Below, one piece after another: positions 10,626 to 17,236 of a stretch of 20,461 bases of DNA. Every line of letters begins with the position of its first letter. Positions within the stretch are counted from its first letter, which is position 1. Below the pieces are notes generated by a model, which saw only the letters and a program-made list of their open reading frames with translations, did not search any database and was not told the DNA's origin. The position numbers were made by a program, and so were the translations under genes. Source of the DNA: REEB95 sp035934995 (GTDB lineage: Bacteria; Pseudomonadota; Alphaproteobacteria; ATCC43930; CGMCC-115725); contig DASYXI010000042.1 in the NCBI GenBank assembly GCA_035934995.1, forward strand, positions 1 to 20,461, written 5' to 3'.

Positions 10626-10988
10626 ATGGGCAATCCTTTCGTTCACGTCGAGCTTGCCACCACGGACGTGGCCAAGGCGAAGTCGTTTTATAAGTCGTTG
10701 TTCGATTGGCAGTTGAGCGACGAGGACATGGGCGACGTCGTCTACACCATGATCAAGGTCGGCGACGGCACGGGCGGCGGCATGATGAAGCAGATGGCGC
10801 CCGGCGCGCCGTCGGCGTGGCTGCCCTATGTTCTAGTCCCAGACATCCGCGCGGCGACCGCCAAAGCCAAATCGCTCGGCGCCAAGGTGGTGCGCGACGT
10901 CATGGAGGTGGCGGACGCGGGCTTCCTGTCGATCATTGTCGATCCGACCGGCGCCACCCTTGGCATGTGGCAGGTGAAGACGAAGTAG
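10626..10988 (+). CDS. VOC-fold (glyoxalase/bleomycin-resistance superfamily) protein
   Basis: 120 residues, one compact VOC domain made of two beta-alpha-beta-beta-beta halves. The first half opens with VHVELATTDVAKAKSFYKSL and the second with AWLPYVLVPDIRAATAKAKSLG, ending in FLSIIVDPTGATLGMWQ, the standard closing strand. Candidate metal-site residues include His7 and Glu9, but the set is not the canonical glyoxalase I one, so I do not assign an activity. The ATG at 10626 has GGAGAG 5 nt upstream. There is no signal peptide, so it is cytoplasmic. It stands alone, 93 nt after the ABC exporter. A weak, bulged hairpin (about 10993-11027) follows the stop. Confidence 0.85.
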   Translation: MGNPFVHVELATTDVAKAKSFYKSLFDWQLSDEDMGDVVYTMIKVGDGTGGGMMKQMAPGAPSAWLPYVLVPDIRAATAKAKSLGAKVVRDVMEVADAGFLSIIVDPTGATLGMWQVKTK

Positions 10989-11079
10989 CGAGGCGCGCCT
11001 TTTCGCTCCTGCGCTCGCGAAGGCGCCGCCGCCCGGCTCACGCCATCGGCCGCCGCAAACCGCGTTTTGGCGGTCTTCC

Positions 11080-11105
11080 GCCGCGTTCCGTCCTAGGAAC
11101 GCGGC
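11080..11105. repeat. Perfect stem-loop directly upstream of the rpmB -35
   Basis: A 10-bp stem, GCCGCGTTCC (11080-11089) with GGAACGCGGC (11096-11105), and a 6-nt loop containing part of CCTAGG. It abuts the -35 at 11106. Without a U-tract it is not a clear terminator for the VOC gene; an operator or insulating hairpin is possible. Confidence 0.4.
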
Positions 11106-11134
11106 TTGACGGACCCGGCGGCTTCGCTTAAAAA
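11106..11134 (+). promoter_or_regulatory. Promoter of rpmB
   Basis: -35 TTGACG (11106-11111, within GCTTGAC as in the alphaproteobacterial consensus), a 17-bp spacer, and -10 TAAAAA (11129-11134, within CTTAAAAA). This places the start near 11141, giving a leader of about 50 nt. Confidence 0.6.
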
Positions 11135-11144
11135 CCCGCCAACC

Positions 11145-11162
11145 GCCGGGGCTCGCCCCGGC
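11145..11162 (+). promoter_or_regulatory. Hairpin in the rpmB leader
   Basis: A 7-bp stem, GCCGGGG with CCCCGGC, and a CTCG loop, followed by TTAATCTTTTC, lie between the promoter and the AAGGA ribosome site. Ribosomal-protein leaders are often regulatory, but this fold is simple and no known L28 leader motif is recognised. Confidence 0.35.
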
Positions 11163-11189
11163 CTTAATCTTTTCAAGGATCGAGCGATC

Positions 11190-11498
11190 ATGGCGCGACG
11201 CTGCGGCATCACCGGCAAGGGCGTGCTCGTCGGCCACAATGTGAGCCACGCCAACAACAAGACCAAGCGGCGCTTCCTGCCGAACCTGCAGACGACGTCG
11301 CTCTTGTCCGACGCGCTCGGCCATGCGGTGCAGCTGCGACTGACGCCGCGCGCCATCCGCACCATCGAAAAGAACGGCGGGCTCGACGCCTATCTCGGCT
11401 CGATGCCGGATGGGAAATTGCCCATCGACGCGCGGCGGTTGAAACACCGCATCCGCGCGGCGCAGGCGCGCAAAGCCGGCGCGGGCGCGACCGCCTGA
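11190..11498 (+). CDS. rpmB: 50S ribosomal protein L28
   Basis: 102 residues. The N-terminus MARRCGITGKGVLVGHNVSHANNKTKRRFLPNLQ is the L28 signature, with the GHNVSHANNKT loop intact; the C-terminal extension is of the alphaproteobacterial length. L28 binds 23S rRNA in the large subunit. The Cys in RRCGITGK is a single one, so this is not the four-cysteine zinc form. The ATG at 11190 follows AAGGA (11175-11179). The gene is likely transcribed alone from the promoter at 11106; the 156-nt gap to metK shows no obvious terminator. Confidence 0.96.
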   Translation: MARRCGITGKGVLVGHNVSHANNKTKRRFLPNLQTTSLLSDALGHAVQLRLTPRAIRTIEKNGGLDAYLGSMPDGKLPIDARRLKHRIRAAQARKAGAGATA

Positions 11499-11577
11499 CG
11501 CAGGCCCCGATCGGCGCGGCATCCGGCCGCCGCCCACATCGCCCTGGCATGCCCCAAAATTGACCGCGCCTTCGTGG

Positions 11578-11628
11578 TTGCGGTCGAGCGGCGGGTCACC
11601 CATTATCCCGCCGCCCGCCGCGACGGGC
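11578..11628 (+). promoter_or_regulatory. metK upstream region: possible promoter and two overlapping hairpins
   Basis: Hairpin A is GCGGCGGG (11588-11595) with CCCGCCGC (11607-11614). Hairpin B is GCCCG (11613-11617) with CGGGC (11624-11628). They share 11613-11614 and so cannot both form fully. The same stretch can be read as a promoter, TTGCGG (11578-11583), 17 bp, CATTAT (11601-11606), in which case hairpin A would not be transcribed. Another TTGACC at 11560 has no good -10. I could not match a known SAM riboswitch class. Confidence 0.3.
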
Positions 11629-11654
11629 CAAGGAATGACAAAGGGAGCACGACG

Positions 11655-12821
11655 GTGAGCCTGCGCGACTACGTTTTCACCAGTGAATCGGTTTCCGAAG
11701 GCCATCCGGACAAGGTCGCCGACCGCATCTCCGACGTCGTGGTCGACGCCTATCTCACCGCCGATCCGATGTCGCGCGTCGCCTGTGAGACGCTGTGCAC
11801 CACCAATCGCGTCGTCATGGCCGGCGAGACACGCGGCCCGGCTTCGGTGAATCACGACAAGCTGGTCGAGCTCGCGCGCGCCGCCATCAAGGATATCGGT
11901 TACGAGCAGGACGGCTTTCACTGGAAGAAGGCCAAGGTCGAGTGCATCGTGCACGCCCAGTCCGCCGACATCGCCGTCGGCGTCGACGCCGCCGGCAACA
12001 AGGATGAAGGCGCCGGCGACCAGGGCATCATGTTCGGCTATGCCTGCCGCGAGACGCCGGAGCTGATGCCGGCGCCGCTCTATTACGCGCATGCCATTCT
12101 CAAGTCGCTCGCCGAGGCGCGTCATTCCGGCGCCACGCCCGAGCTCGGCCCCGACGCCAAGAGCCAGGTTACCCTCGAATACCGCGGCGGCAAGCCGGTG
12201 CGCGCCACGTCGGTCGTGGTCTCGACCCAGCACAGCGACAAAGTCGATCAGGACGGCGTGCGCGCGATCGTGCGCCCGCACGTGCTCGACGTGCTGCCGG
12301 ACGGCTGGATGTGCGACGAGGAGCATTTCTACGTCAATCCGACCGGCCGTTTCGTCATCGGCGGTCCCGACGGCGACACTGGCGTCACCGGCCGCAAGAT
12401 CATCGTCGACACCTATGGCGGCGCCGCGCCGCATGGCGGCGGCGCGTTCTCGGGCAAGGACCCGTCGAAGGTCGACCGTTCGGCCGCTTATGCCGCGCGC
12501 TATCTCGCCAAGAACGTGGTGGCCGCCGGCCTCGCCGAGCGCTGCACCATCCAACTTTCTTACGCCATCGGCGTCGCCAAGCCGTTGTCGGTCTATATCG
12601 ACACCGCCGGCACCGGCAAAGTCGACGAGGCCAAGCTGTCCAAGGTGCTGCAGGACATGGTCAATCTGAGTCCGCGCGGCATCCGCACGCACCTGCAGCT
12701 CAACCGGCCGATCTATGCGCGCACCGCGGCTTACGGCCATTTCGGCCGGCCGCCGGAGGCCGACGGCGGCTTCTCGTGGGAGAAGACCGACCTCGCCGAC
12801 CAGCTTCGCCGCGCCTTCTAG
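11655..12821 (+). CDS. metK: S-adenosylmethionine synthetase, 388 aa
   Basis: MetK makes SAM from methionine and ATP. Visible signatures are SVSEGHPDKVADRISD at the N-terminus (metal and ATP site), GAGDQGIMFGYA in the middle, GPDGDTGVTGRKIIVDTYGG, and the P-loop-like GGGAFSGKDPSKVDRSAAY near residue 265. Length fits the family (380-400). The start is a GTG at 11655: it gives the usual VSLRDYVFTSESVSEGH beginning and has AAGGGAG (11641-11647) 7 nt upstream. The open frame back to 11574 lacks family similarity. ahcY follows after 24 nt, so the pair forms an operon for methylation supply and product recycling. The enzyme is cytoplasmic. Confidence 0.97.
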   Translation: MSLRDYVFTSESVSEGHPDKVADRISDVVVDAYLTADPMSRVACETLCTTNRVVMAGETRGPASVNHDKLVELARAAIKDIGYEQDGFHWKKAKVECIVHAQSADIAVGVDAAGNKDEGAGDQGIMFGYACRETPELMPAPLYYAHAILKSLAEARHSGATPELGPDAKSQVTLEYRGGKPVRATSVVVSTQHSDKVDQDGVRAIVRPHVLDVLPDGWMCDEEHFYVNPTGRFVIGGPDGDTGVTGRKIIVDTYGGAAPHGGGAFSGKDPSKVDRSAAYAARYLAKNVVAAGLAERCTIQLSYAIGVAKPLSVYIDTAGTGKVDEAKLSKVLQDMVNLSPRGIRTHLQLNRPIYARTAAYGHFGRPPEADGGFSWEKTDLADQLRRAF

Positions 12822-12845
12822 TCTGATCCAAGGACCGATTTCACG

Positions 12846-14240
12846 ATGACCGCCGATTACAAGATCAAGGATATCGGGCTGGCCGATTTCGGCCGCCGCG
12901 AACTCGCCATCGCCGAGACCGAAATGCCCGGCCTGATGGCGACGCGCGAGGCCTATGGCAAGCAGAAGCCCCTGAAGGGTGCGCGCATCGCCGGCTCGCT
13001 GCACATGACCATCCAGACGGCGGTGCTGATCGAGACGTTGAAGGCGTTGGGCGCCGATGTGCGCTGGGCGTCGTGCAACATCTATTCGACGCAGGACCAT
13101 GCCGCGGCGGCGGTGGCAGCCGGCGGCACGCCGGTCTTCGCCTATAAGGGCGAATCGCTCAAGGAATACTGGGAATACACCCACCGCATCTTCGAATGGG
13201 GCGACGGCGGCGCGCCGAACATGATCCTCGACGACGGCGGCGACGCGACGCTGCTGGTCCATCTCGGCATGCAGGCCGAGAAGGACGCCACGGTGCTGGC
13301 CAAGCCGACCAGCGAAGAAGAAGAAGTGCTGTTCGCGACGATCCACGAGCGCCTGAAATCGAAGCCGGGCTGGTATACGAAGCTGGGCACTTCGATCAAA
13401 GGTGTCTCCGAAGAGACGACGACCGGCGTTCATCGCCTCTATCAGATGGAGAAAGACGGCCGCCTGCTGTTTCCCGCGATCAACGTCAACGACAGCGTCA
13501 CCAAGTCGAAATTCGACAATCTCTACGGCTGCCGCGAGAGCCTGGTCGACGGCATCCGCCGCGCCACCGACGTGATGATGGCGGGCAAGGTTGCGCTGGT
13601 CGCGGGCTTCGGCGACGTCGGCAAGGGTTCGGCGGCGAGCCTGCGCAACGCCGGTGCGCGCGTTCTCGTCACCGAGATCGATCCGATCTGCGCGTTGCAG
13701 GCGGCGATGGAAGGCTATCAGGTCGTGACGATGGAGGAGGCGGCGCCCGCCGCCGACATTTTCGTCACTGCCACCGGCAATCTCGACGTCATCACCATCG
13801 ACCACATGCGGCAGATGAAGGATCGCGCCATCGTCTGCAACATCGGCCACTTCGACAACGAGATTCAGGTGGCGGCGTTGAAGAACCTCAAGTGGCACAA
13901 CGTCAAGCCGCAGGTCGACGAGATCGAATTTCCGGATGGCAAGCGGATTCTCCTGCTCGCCGAAGGCCGGCTGGTCAATCTCGGCTGCGCCATGGGTCAT
14001 CCGAGCTTTGTGATGAGCGCGTCGTTCACCAACCAGACGCTGGCGCAGATCGAGCTGTGGACCAACCAGGGCAAGTACGCGAAGAAGGTCTACACGCTGC
14101 CCAAGCACCTCGACGAGCGCGTGGCGGCGCTGCACCTGGCCAAGGTCGGCGCGCATCTGACCAAGCTGACGGCCAAGCAGTCGCAGTATCTCGGCCTCAA
14201 GGCCGAGGGCCCGTTCAAGGCCGACACCTACCGCTACTAG
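12846..14240 (+). CDS. ahcY: Adenosylhomocysteinase (SAH hydrolase), 464 aa
   Basis: AhcY splits S-adenosylhomocysteine, the inhibitory product of SAM-dependent methylations, into adenosine and homocysteine, using tightly bound NAD. Features seen: AGSLHMTIQTAVLIETL and SCNIYSTQDHAAAA in the substrate domain, NVNDSVTKSKFDNLYGCRESL, the NAD-binding GFGDVGKG (about 254-261), and the C-terminal FKADTYRY tail whose Lys/Tyr reach the NAD of the neighbouring subunit. The roughly 40-residue insert typical of bacterial and plant forms is present (about residues 150-195). Start ATG 12846 has AAGGA (12830-12834) upstream. It lies 24 nt after metK, too close for a riboswitch of its own. Confidence 0.98.
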   Translation: MTADYKIKDIGLADFGRRELAIAETEMPGLMATREAYGKQKPLKGARIAGSLHMTIQTAVLIETLKALGADVRWASCNIYSTQDHAAAAVAAGGTPVFAYKGESLKEYWEYTHRIFEWGDGGAPNMILDDGGDATLLVHLGMQAEKDATVLAKPTSEEEEVLFATIHERLKSKPGWYTKLGTSIKGVSEETTTGVHRLYQMEKDGRLLFPAINVNDSVTKSKFDNLYGCRESLVDGIRRATDVMMAGKVALVAGFGDVGKGSAASLRNAGARVLVTEIDPICALQAAMEGYQVVTMEEAAPAADIFVTATGNLDVITIDHMRQMKDRAIVCNIGHFDNEIQVAALKNLKWHNVKPQVDEIEFPDGKRILLLAEGRLVNLGCAMGHPSFVMSASFTNQTLAQIELWTNQGKYAKKVYTLPKHLDERVAALHLAKVGAHLTKLTAKQSQYLGLKAEGPFKADTYRY

Positions 14241-14271
14241 ACGCCATCGTCGGCGCTTGGCCTAATCGGCC

Positions 14272-14916
14272 GTGGCCGACGCGATCACGATCTTCTATGG
14301 CGCGGCGACGCGCGACGACGCTCAGGCGGTTTCGCTCCGTAAGGGCGCGCCCCTGCGGCTGAGCGCCGGGCCCTATCCCTTCGCCGAGCCGCCCGATCTC
14401 ATCCGTCTTTCCACGACCGCGGCGCGGCTCGATTGCCTGCGCGAGCATCTGCGGTCGCTCTGCGGTTTGTGGGCCAAGCCGCCGCTCGCGTTCCTCGACA
14501 CATATTTCGCGTGGATCGGCGCGGCGCTTGCCGCCGCGCCGGCGCAGCGCGCCTTGACTGAGGCGGGACATGGCCTGTTCACGCCGGCAGACTGGAGCTT
14601 CGCCGCGCTGCGGCCGCTGCCGTCGGCGTTGTTACCAACCGGCGACGCGACGGTCCGCGTTGATTTCGCCTTCTGGATTGGCACCGGGTTCGTCGCGATC
14701 GAATTGCCCGGCGAACGACGCGCACAGCGGCGCAGCGAATTGGCGCGTCTGTCTGACTCTGGTGTGGCAGTGCTCGATCTCACGCCGGCCGATCTTGCGG
14801 ATGCGGCGGCGCTCGGCGCCAAGCTGCCGGCGGATTTCTGCGATTTCTGGCGCGGCGTGACGTTGCCGCAAAGTCCCTTCGGCGCGCGCGGTTTGACGAT
14901 CGCGGCGGCGCACTAG
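14272..14916 (+). CDS. Uncharacterised protein downstream of ahcY, possible degenerate PD-(D/E)XK-like fold
   Basis: 214 residues from a GTG at 14272; I do not recognise a named family. The N-terminal half is Ala/Leu-rich with a DTYFAWIGAALAAAP helix, and has no signal peptide or clear membrane span. Residues ~128-175 read VRVDFAFWIGTGFVAIEL, PGERRAQRRSELARL, then GVAVLDLTPADL. This order (Asp131, then E144 in a hydrophobic strand, a basic helix, and a final VLxLTxxDL strand) resembles the VDF...AIEVDG...VLRFT pattern of DUF559/Vsr-like nuclease folds, but the third acidic position is Pro, so activity would be doubtful. It is 31 nt after ahcY with no Shine-Dalgarno; CCTAAT lies 5 nt before the GTG. 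Its stop overlaps the stop of the opposite gene. Confidence 0.6.
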   Translation: MADAITIFYGAATRDDAQAVSLRKGAPLRLSAGPYPFAEPPDLIRLSTTAARLDCLREHLRSLCGLWAKPPLAFLDTYFAWIGAALAAAPAQRALTEAGHGLFTPADWSFAALRPLPSALLPTGDATVRVDFAFWIGTGFVAIELPGERRAQRRSELARLSDSGVAVLDLTPADLADAAALGAKLPADFCDFWRGVTLPQSPFGARGLTIAAAH

Positions 14917-16121
14917 AGGTTCAATTCGAGCGTGTAAAGTCCGCCGGTGAAGCGGTCGACGGCGTAGACGATTTCGTTCTCGTCGACATAGACGTCGTTG
15001 ATCTGCGCCGCGCCGGCCGGTGAGCGTACCGGCGGCTCGGGCACGAAGAATGCCACCTCCTTCGGCTGGAACGGATCGCTGATGTCGTGCACGCGTACGC
15101 CGCCGTTGAAATAGCTGCCGAAGATGAGATTGCTCGAGCGGAACGCCGGTCCCGGCCGGTTTTCGTGCATGTTGTGCGCGCCATAGCGGCCGCCGACATT
15201 GCGGAATTTCTCGACCGCCGGCAGCGGCAGCGTCGCGATGTTCACCAGATTATCCTCGCGCCGCATGTCGAGCAGCCAGACCAGCTTGGGCCAGTCCGAC
15301 GCCTTGTCGCGCACGCTTTCGTCGCTCACCACCAGCAGATCGCGATCGAAGAGCGGCATCGCCGTGTGCGTGAAGCCGGGGAAGGGTGGATGCGGATTCC
15401 AATGACCGACCGGCTTGGGTTTCGCCTTATCCGCAATATCGAGAATCCAGACGCCGCCGTCGATATAGCCCAGATAGGCGCGGTCCGGCCGGTCGGGATA
15501 GACGTTGGTGTTGTGCGTGCGGAAGCCGGAATCGAACTTGGGATGGCGCGGCGGCGGCGGCGCGCTGTCGGTTTCGGCCAGGCCCGGCATCCACCAGCGG
15601 CAAATCTCGCACGGCTTTACCGGATTGCTGACGTCGATGGCACGGTAGAACTGGTCGTCCTTTGGATCGCGCGGCTTGAAGTCGGGCGCGCCGCCCGAGA
15701 AATGCACGGTCTTGCCGTCGACGAACCACAGTTGGTGCACGCCACGCGAAAACGGACCGGAACAGTCGAAAAACGCGATCGACTTGGGCTGCTCGGGCTT
15801 CGAAATGTCGAACAATTCGACGCCCGCCGGCTTCAACCCGTGCGTCGCCGTCTGGTAGGCGACAGCTAGGATATCGCCGCAGACTTCGAGCGAGTTGGAA
15901 CGTACTTGCTTGTGCGGCAGGTCGGTCTGCACCACCAGCGCGAGCTTGCGCGGATCGGTCACGTCGACGGCGGTGAAATTCTTCGGCGCCGATTCATGCG
16001 CCAGCCACAGGATGCGGCGGCCATCGTGGGCGAGTTGCAGGCTCATGCCTTCGCCGATGCCGCCGAAGCCGGCAAGATCGTGATGGGCGAGCAGCTTCAG
16101 ATTGTGGGCTTGCGCGGGCAT
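14913..16121 (-). CDS. LVIVD-repeat beta-propeller-like protein, 402 aa
   Basis: The protein repeats a strand-turn motif typical of LVIVD proteins: FTAVDVTDPRKLALV (49-63), VELFDISKPEQPKSIAFF (101-118), RAIDVSNPVKPCEI (160-173), VWILDIADKAKPKPVGHW (224-241) and VRVHDISDPFQPKEVAFF (342-359). Conserved FTHTAMPLFDRDLLVVSDE (250-268) and GAHNMHENRP (314-323) hold histidines that could bind metal. The function of the family is not established. I chose the ATG at 16121, 20 nt after the stop of the upstream gene; the open frame back to 16487 is antisense-like sequence within that gene. There is no signal peptide, unlike its operon partner. Its TAG overlaps the opposite gene's TAG in CTAG. It is second and last in a two-gene operon. 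Confidence 0.8.
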   Translation of the reverse strand: MPAQAHNLKLLAHHDLAGFGGIGEGMSLQLAHDGRRILWLAHESAPKNFTAVDVTDPRKLALVVQTDLPHKQVRSNSLEVCGDILAVAYQTATHGLKPAGVELFDISKPEQPKSIAFFDCSGPFSRGVHQLWFVDGKTVHFSGGAPDFKPRDPKDDQFYRAIDVSNPVKPCEICRWWMPGLAETDSAPPPPRHPKFDSGFRTHNTNVYPDRPDRAYLGYIDGGVWILDIADKAKPKPVGHWNPHPPFPGFTHTAMPLFDRDLLVVSDESVRDKASDWPKLVWLLDMRREDNLVNIATLPLPAVEKFRNVGGRYGAHNMHENRPGPAFRSSNLIFGSYFNGGVRVHDISDPFQPKEVAFFVPEPPVRSPAGAAQINDVYVDENEIVYAVDRFTGGLYTLELNL

Positions 16122-16141
16122 GGGCGCGAAATCACCGGCGG

Positions 16142-17170
16142 TTATTTGCCATCGATGCGCTTCTTGGCTTCCTCGATCAGCGACAAATCGACGTATTGGG
16201 GCTCGAGCGTCACGACCTTCGGAATGACGTGCAGCTTCGCCGCCTGCTCGATGTCGTCCTGCGCCGCCTTGACGTTGGGCATGGCGTCCGGCGAGCGATA
16301 GAAATCCCTTTTGGTGAAGGCGTAAGCGAGATCCTCGGGCTTCTGCTTGGTCGCTTCTTCGGCGATCGCCAGCGCCTCGTCGCGGTTCTTCGGGTCGAGG
16401 AACCAGCGCACGGCGCGGATATGGTCCTCGAAGAAATCGACCAGCGCCGGCCGGTTCGCCTTGATGAAATCTTCGCGCATCGCCCACAGCACGGTCTGCG
16501 ACGGACCGATGGCCTGGCCCATGGTGAACAGGGTGCGGTACTGGCCGGCTTCGTCAAGCCGATGCTCGAACTGCGGCATGACCGCGATGAGATCGACTTT
16601 GTTCTGCTCGATCATCGACACCATGTTGGCGAAATTGGCCTCGACGGTGGTGAATTGGTTGTCCTCGACGCCGTGCTTGTGGAGCATCACGCGCATCGCC
16701 GCGTCGCTCGCCGAGCCGATGGCGTTGGTGGCGATCCGCTTGCCCTTGACGTCGGCGACGGATTTGATCGGCCCATCCTTCCGCACCATGTACGGCTGAT
16801 CGAAATAGCCGTGCGTGCCGGTCTGGATGACGTCGGCGACGACGCGCACGTCGAGATGCGCGTTGGTGATGGCCAGCGCCAGCGACGACGGCGCGAAGGC
16901 GGCGACCTGGAGCTCATTCGCCGCCATCGCCTGAATTTGCGGCGTCGAGCCGGCGAAGCGCACCGCCTTGGCGATGTAGGTCTTGCCGTCGTGCGGCATG
17001 ATTTCGGGGTGCTTTTGCGCCAGGATATCGAGCAGCGGCGCCAGATGGCCGGGCGCCTGCGCCCAGCCGACATTGATCGGGACCGGCGTCTGGGCGCCGG
17101 CAGGCGCGCCGGCAAAGGATAAGATGGCAAGCAGCGCGGCCCCAGCGGCCGCCGGGCGAATTCGGATCAT
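16142..17170 (-). CDS. Periplasmic substrate-binding protein, NMT1/SsuA/TauA-like
   Basis: 342 residues. A signal peptide is clear: MIRIRP, a hydrophobic stretch (AAAGAALLAILSFAG) and a likely cut after APAGA|QT. The mature protein has the type-2 periplasmic fold sequence pattern: VRFAGSTPQIQAMAANELQVAAFAPSSLALAI, DGPIKSVADVKGKRIATNAIGSASDAAMRVML, and VEANFANMVSMIEQNKVDLIAVMP. Relatives bind sulfonates, taurine, nitrate, pyrimidines or aromatic acids, so the ligand is open. The start at 17170 has a GGGGGAGGA ribosome site directly before it; the GTG/ATG further up would lie outside the signal peptide. No permease or ATPase gene is beside it: the operon holds only this and the LVIVD gene, then meets a convergent gene. 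Confidence 0.88.
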   Translation of the reverse strand: MIRIRPAAAGAALLAILSFAGAPAGAQTPVPINVGWAQAPGHLAPLLDILAQKHPEIMPHDGKTYIAKAVRFAGSTPQIQAMAANELQVAAFAPSSLALAITNAHLDVRVVADVIQTGTHGYFDQPYMVRKDGPIKSVADVKGKRIATNAIGSASDAAMRVMLHKHGVEDNQFTTVEANFANMVSMIEQNKVDLIAVMPQFEHRLDEAGQYRTLFTMGQAIGPSQTVLWAMREDFIKANRPALVDFFEDHIRAVRWFLDPKNRDEALAIAEEATKQKPEDLAYAFTKRDFYRSPDAMPNVKAAQDDIEQAAKLHVIPKVVTLEPQYVDLSLIEEAKKRIDGK

Positions 17171-17236
17171 GTCCTCCCCCTTGCCGTGTTCTTGCGGCAC
17201 GCGCCGCTTGGCGCGATCTTAACAGAGCGGCGGGCG

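Noticed and set aside
11596..11650. A SAM/SAH-type riboswitch before metK
   Set aside because: GTCA...TGAC and GGGAGCA are vaguely similar, but the loop between the arms is far too long and the core bases do not fit what I remember of the class.
12822..12845. A SAH riboswitch before ahcY
   Set aside because: Only 24 nt separate metK and ahcY, too short for the aptamer.
10833..14156. A 1107-codon open frame on the minus strand opposite the VOC gene, rpmB, metK and ahcY
   Set aside because: Same composition artefact; it spans four confirmed genes and their promoters.
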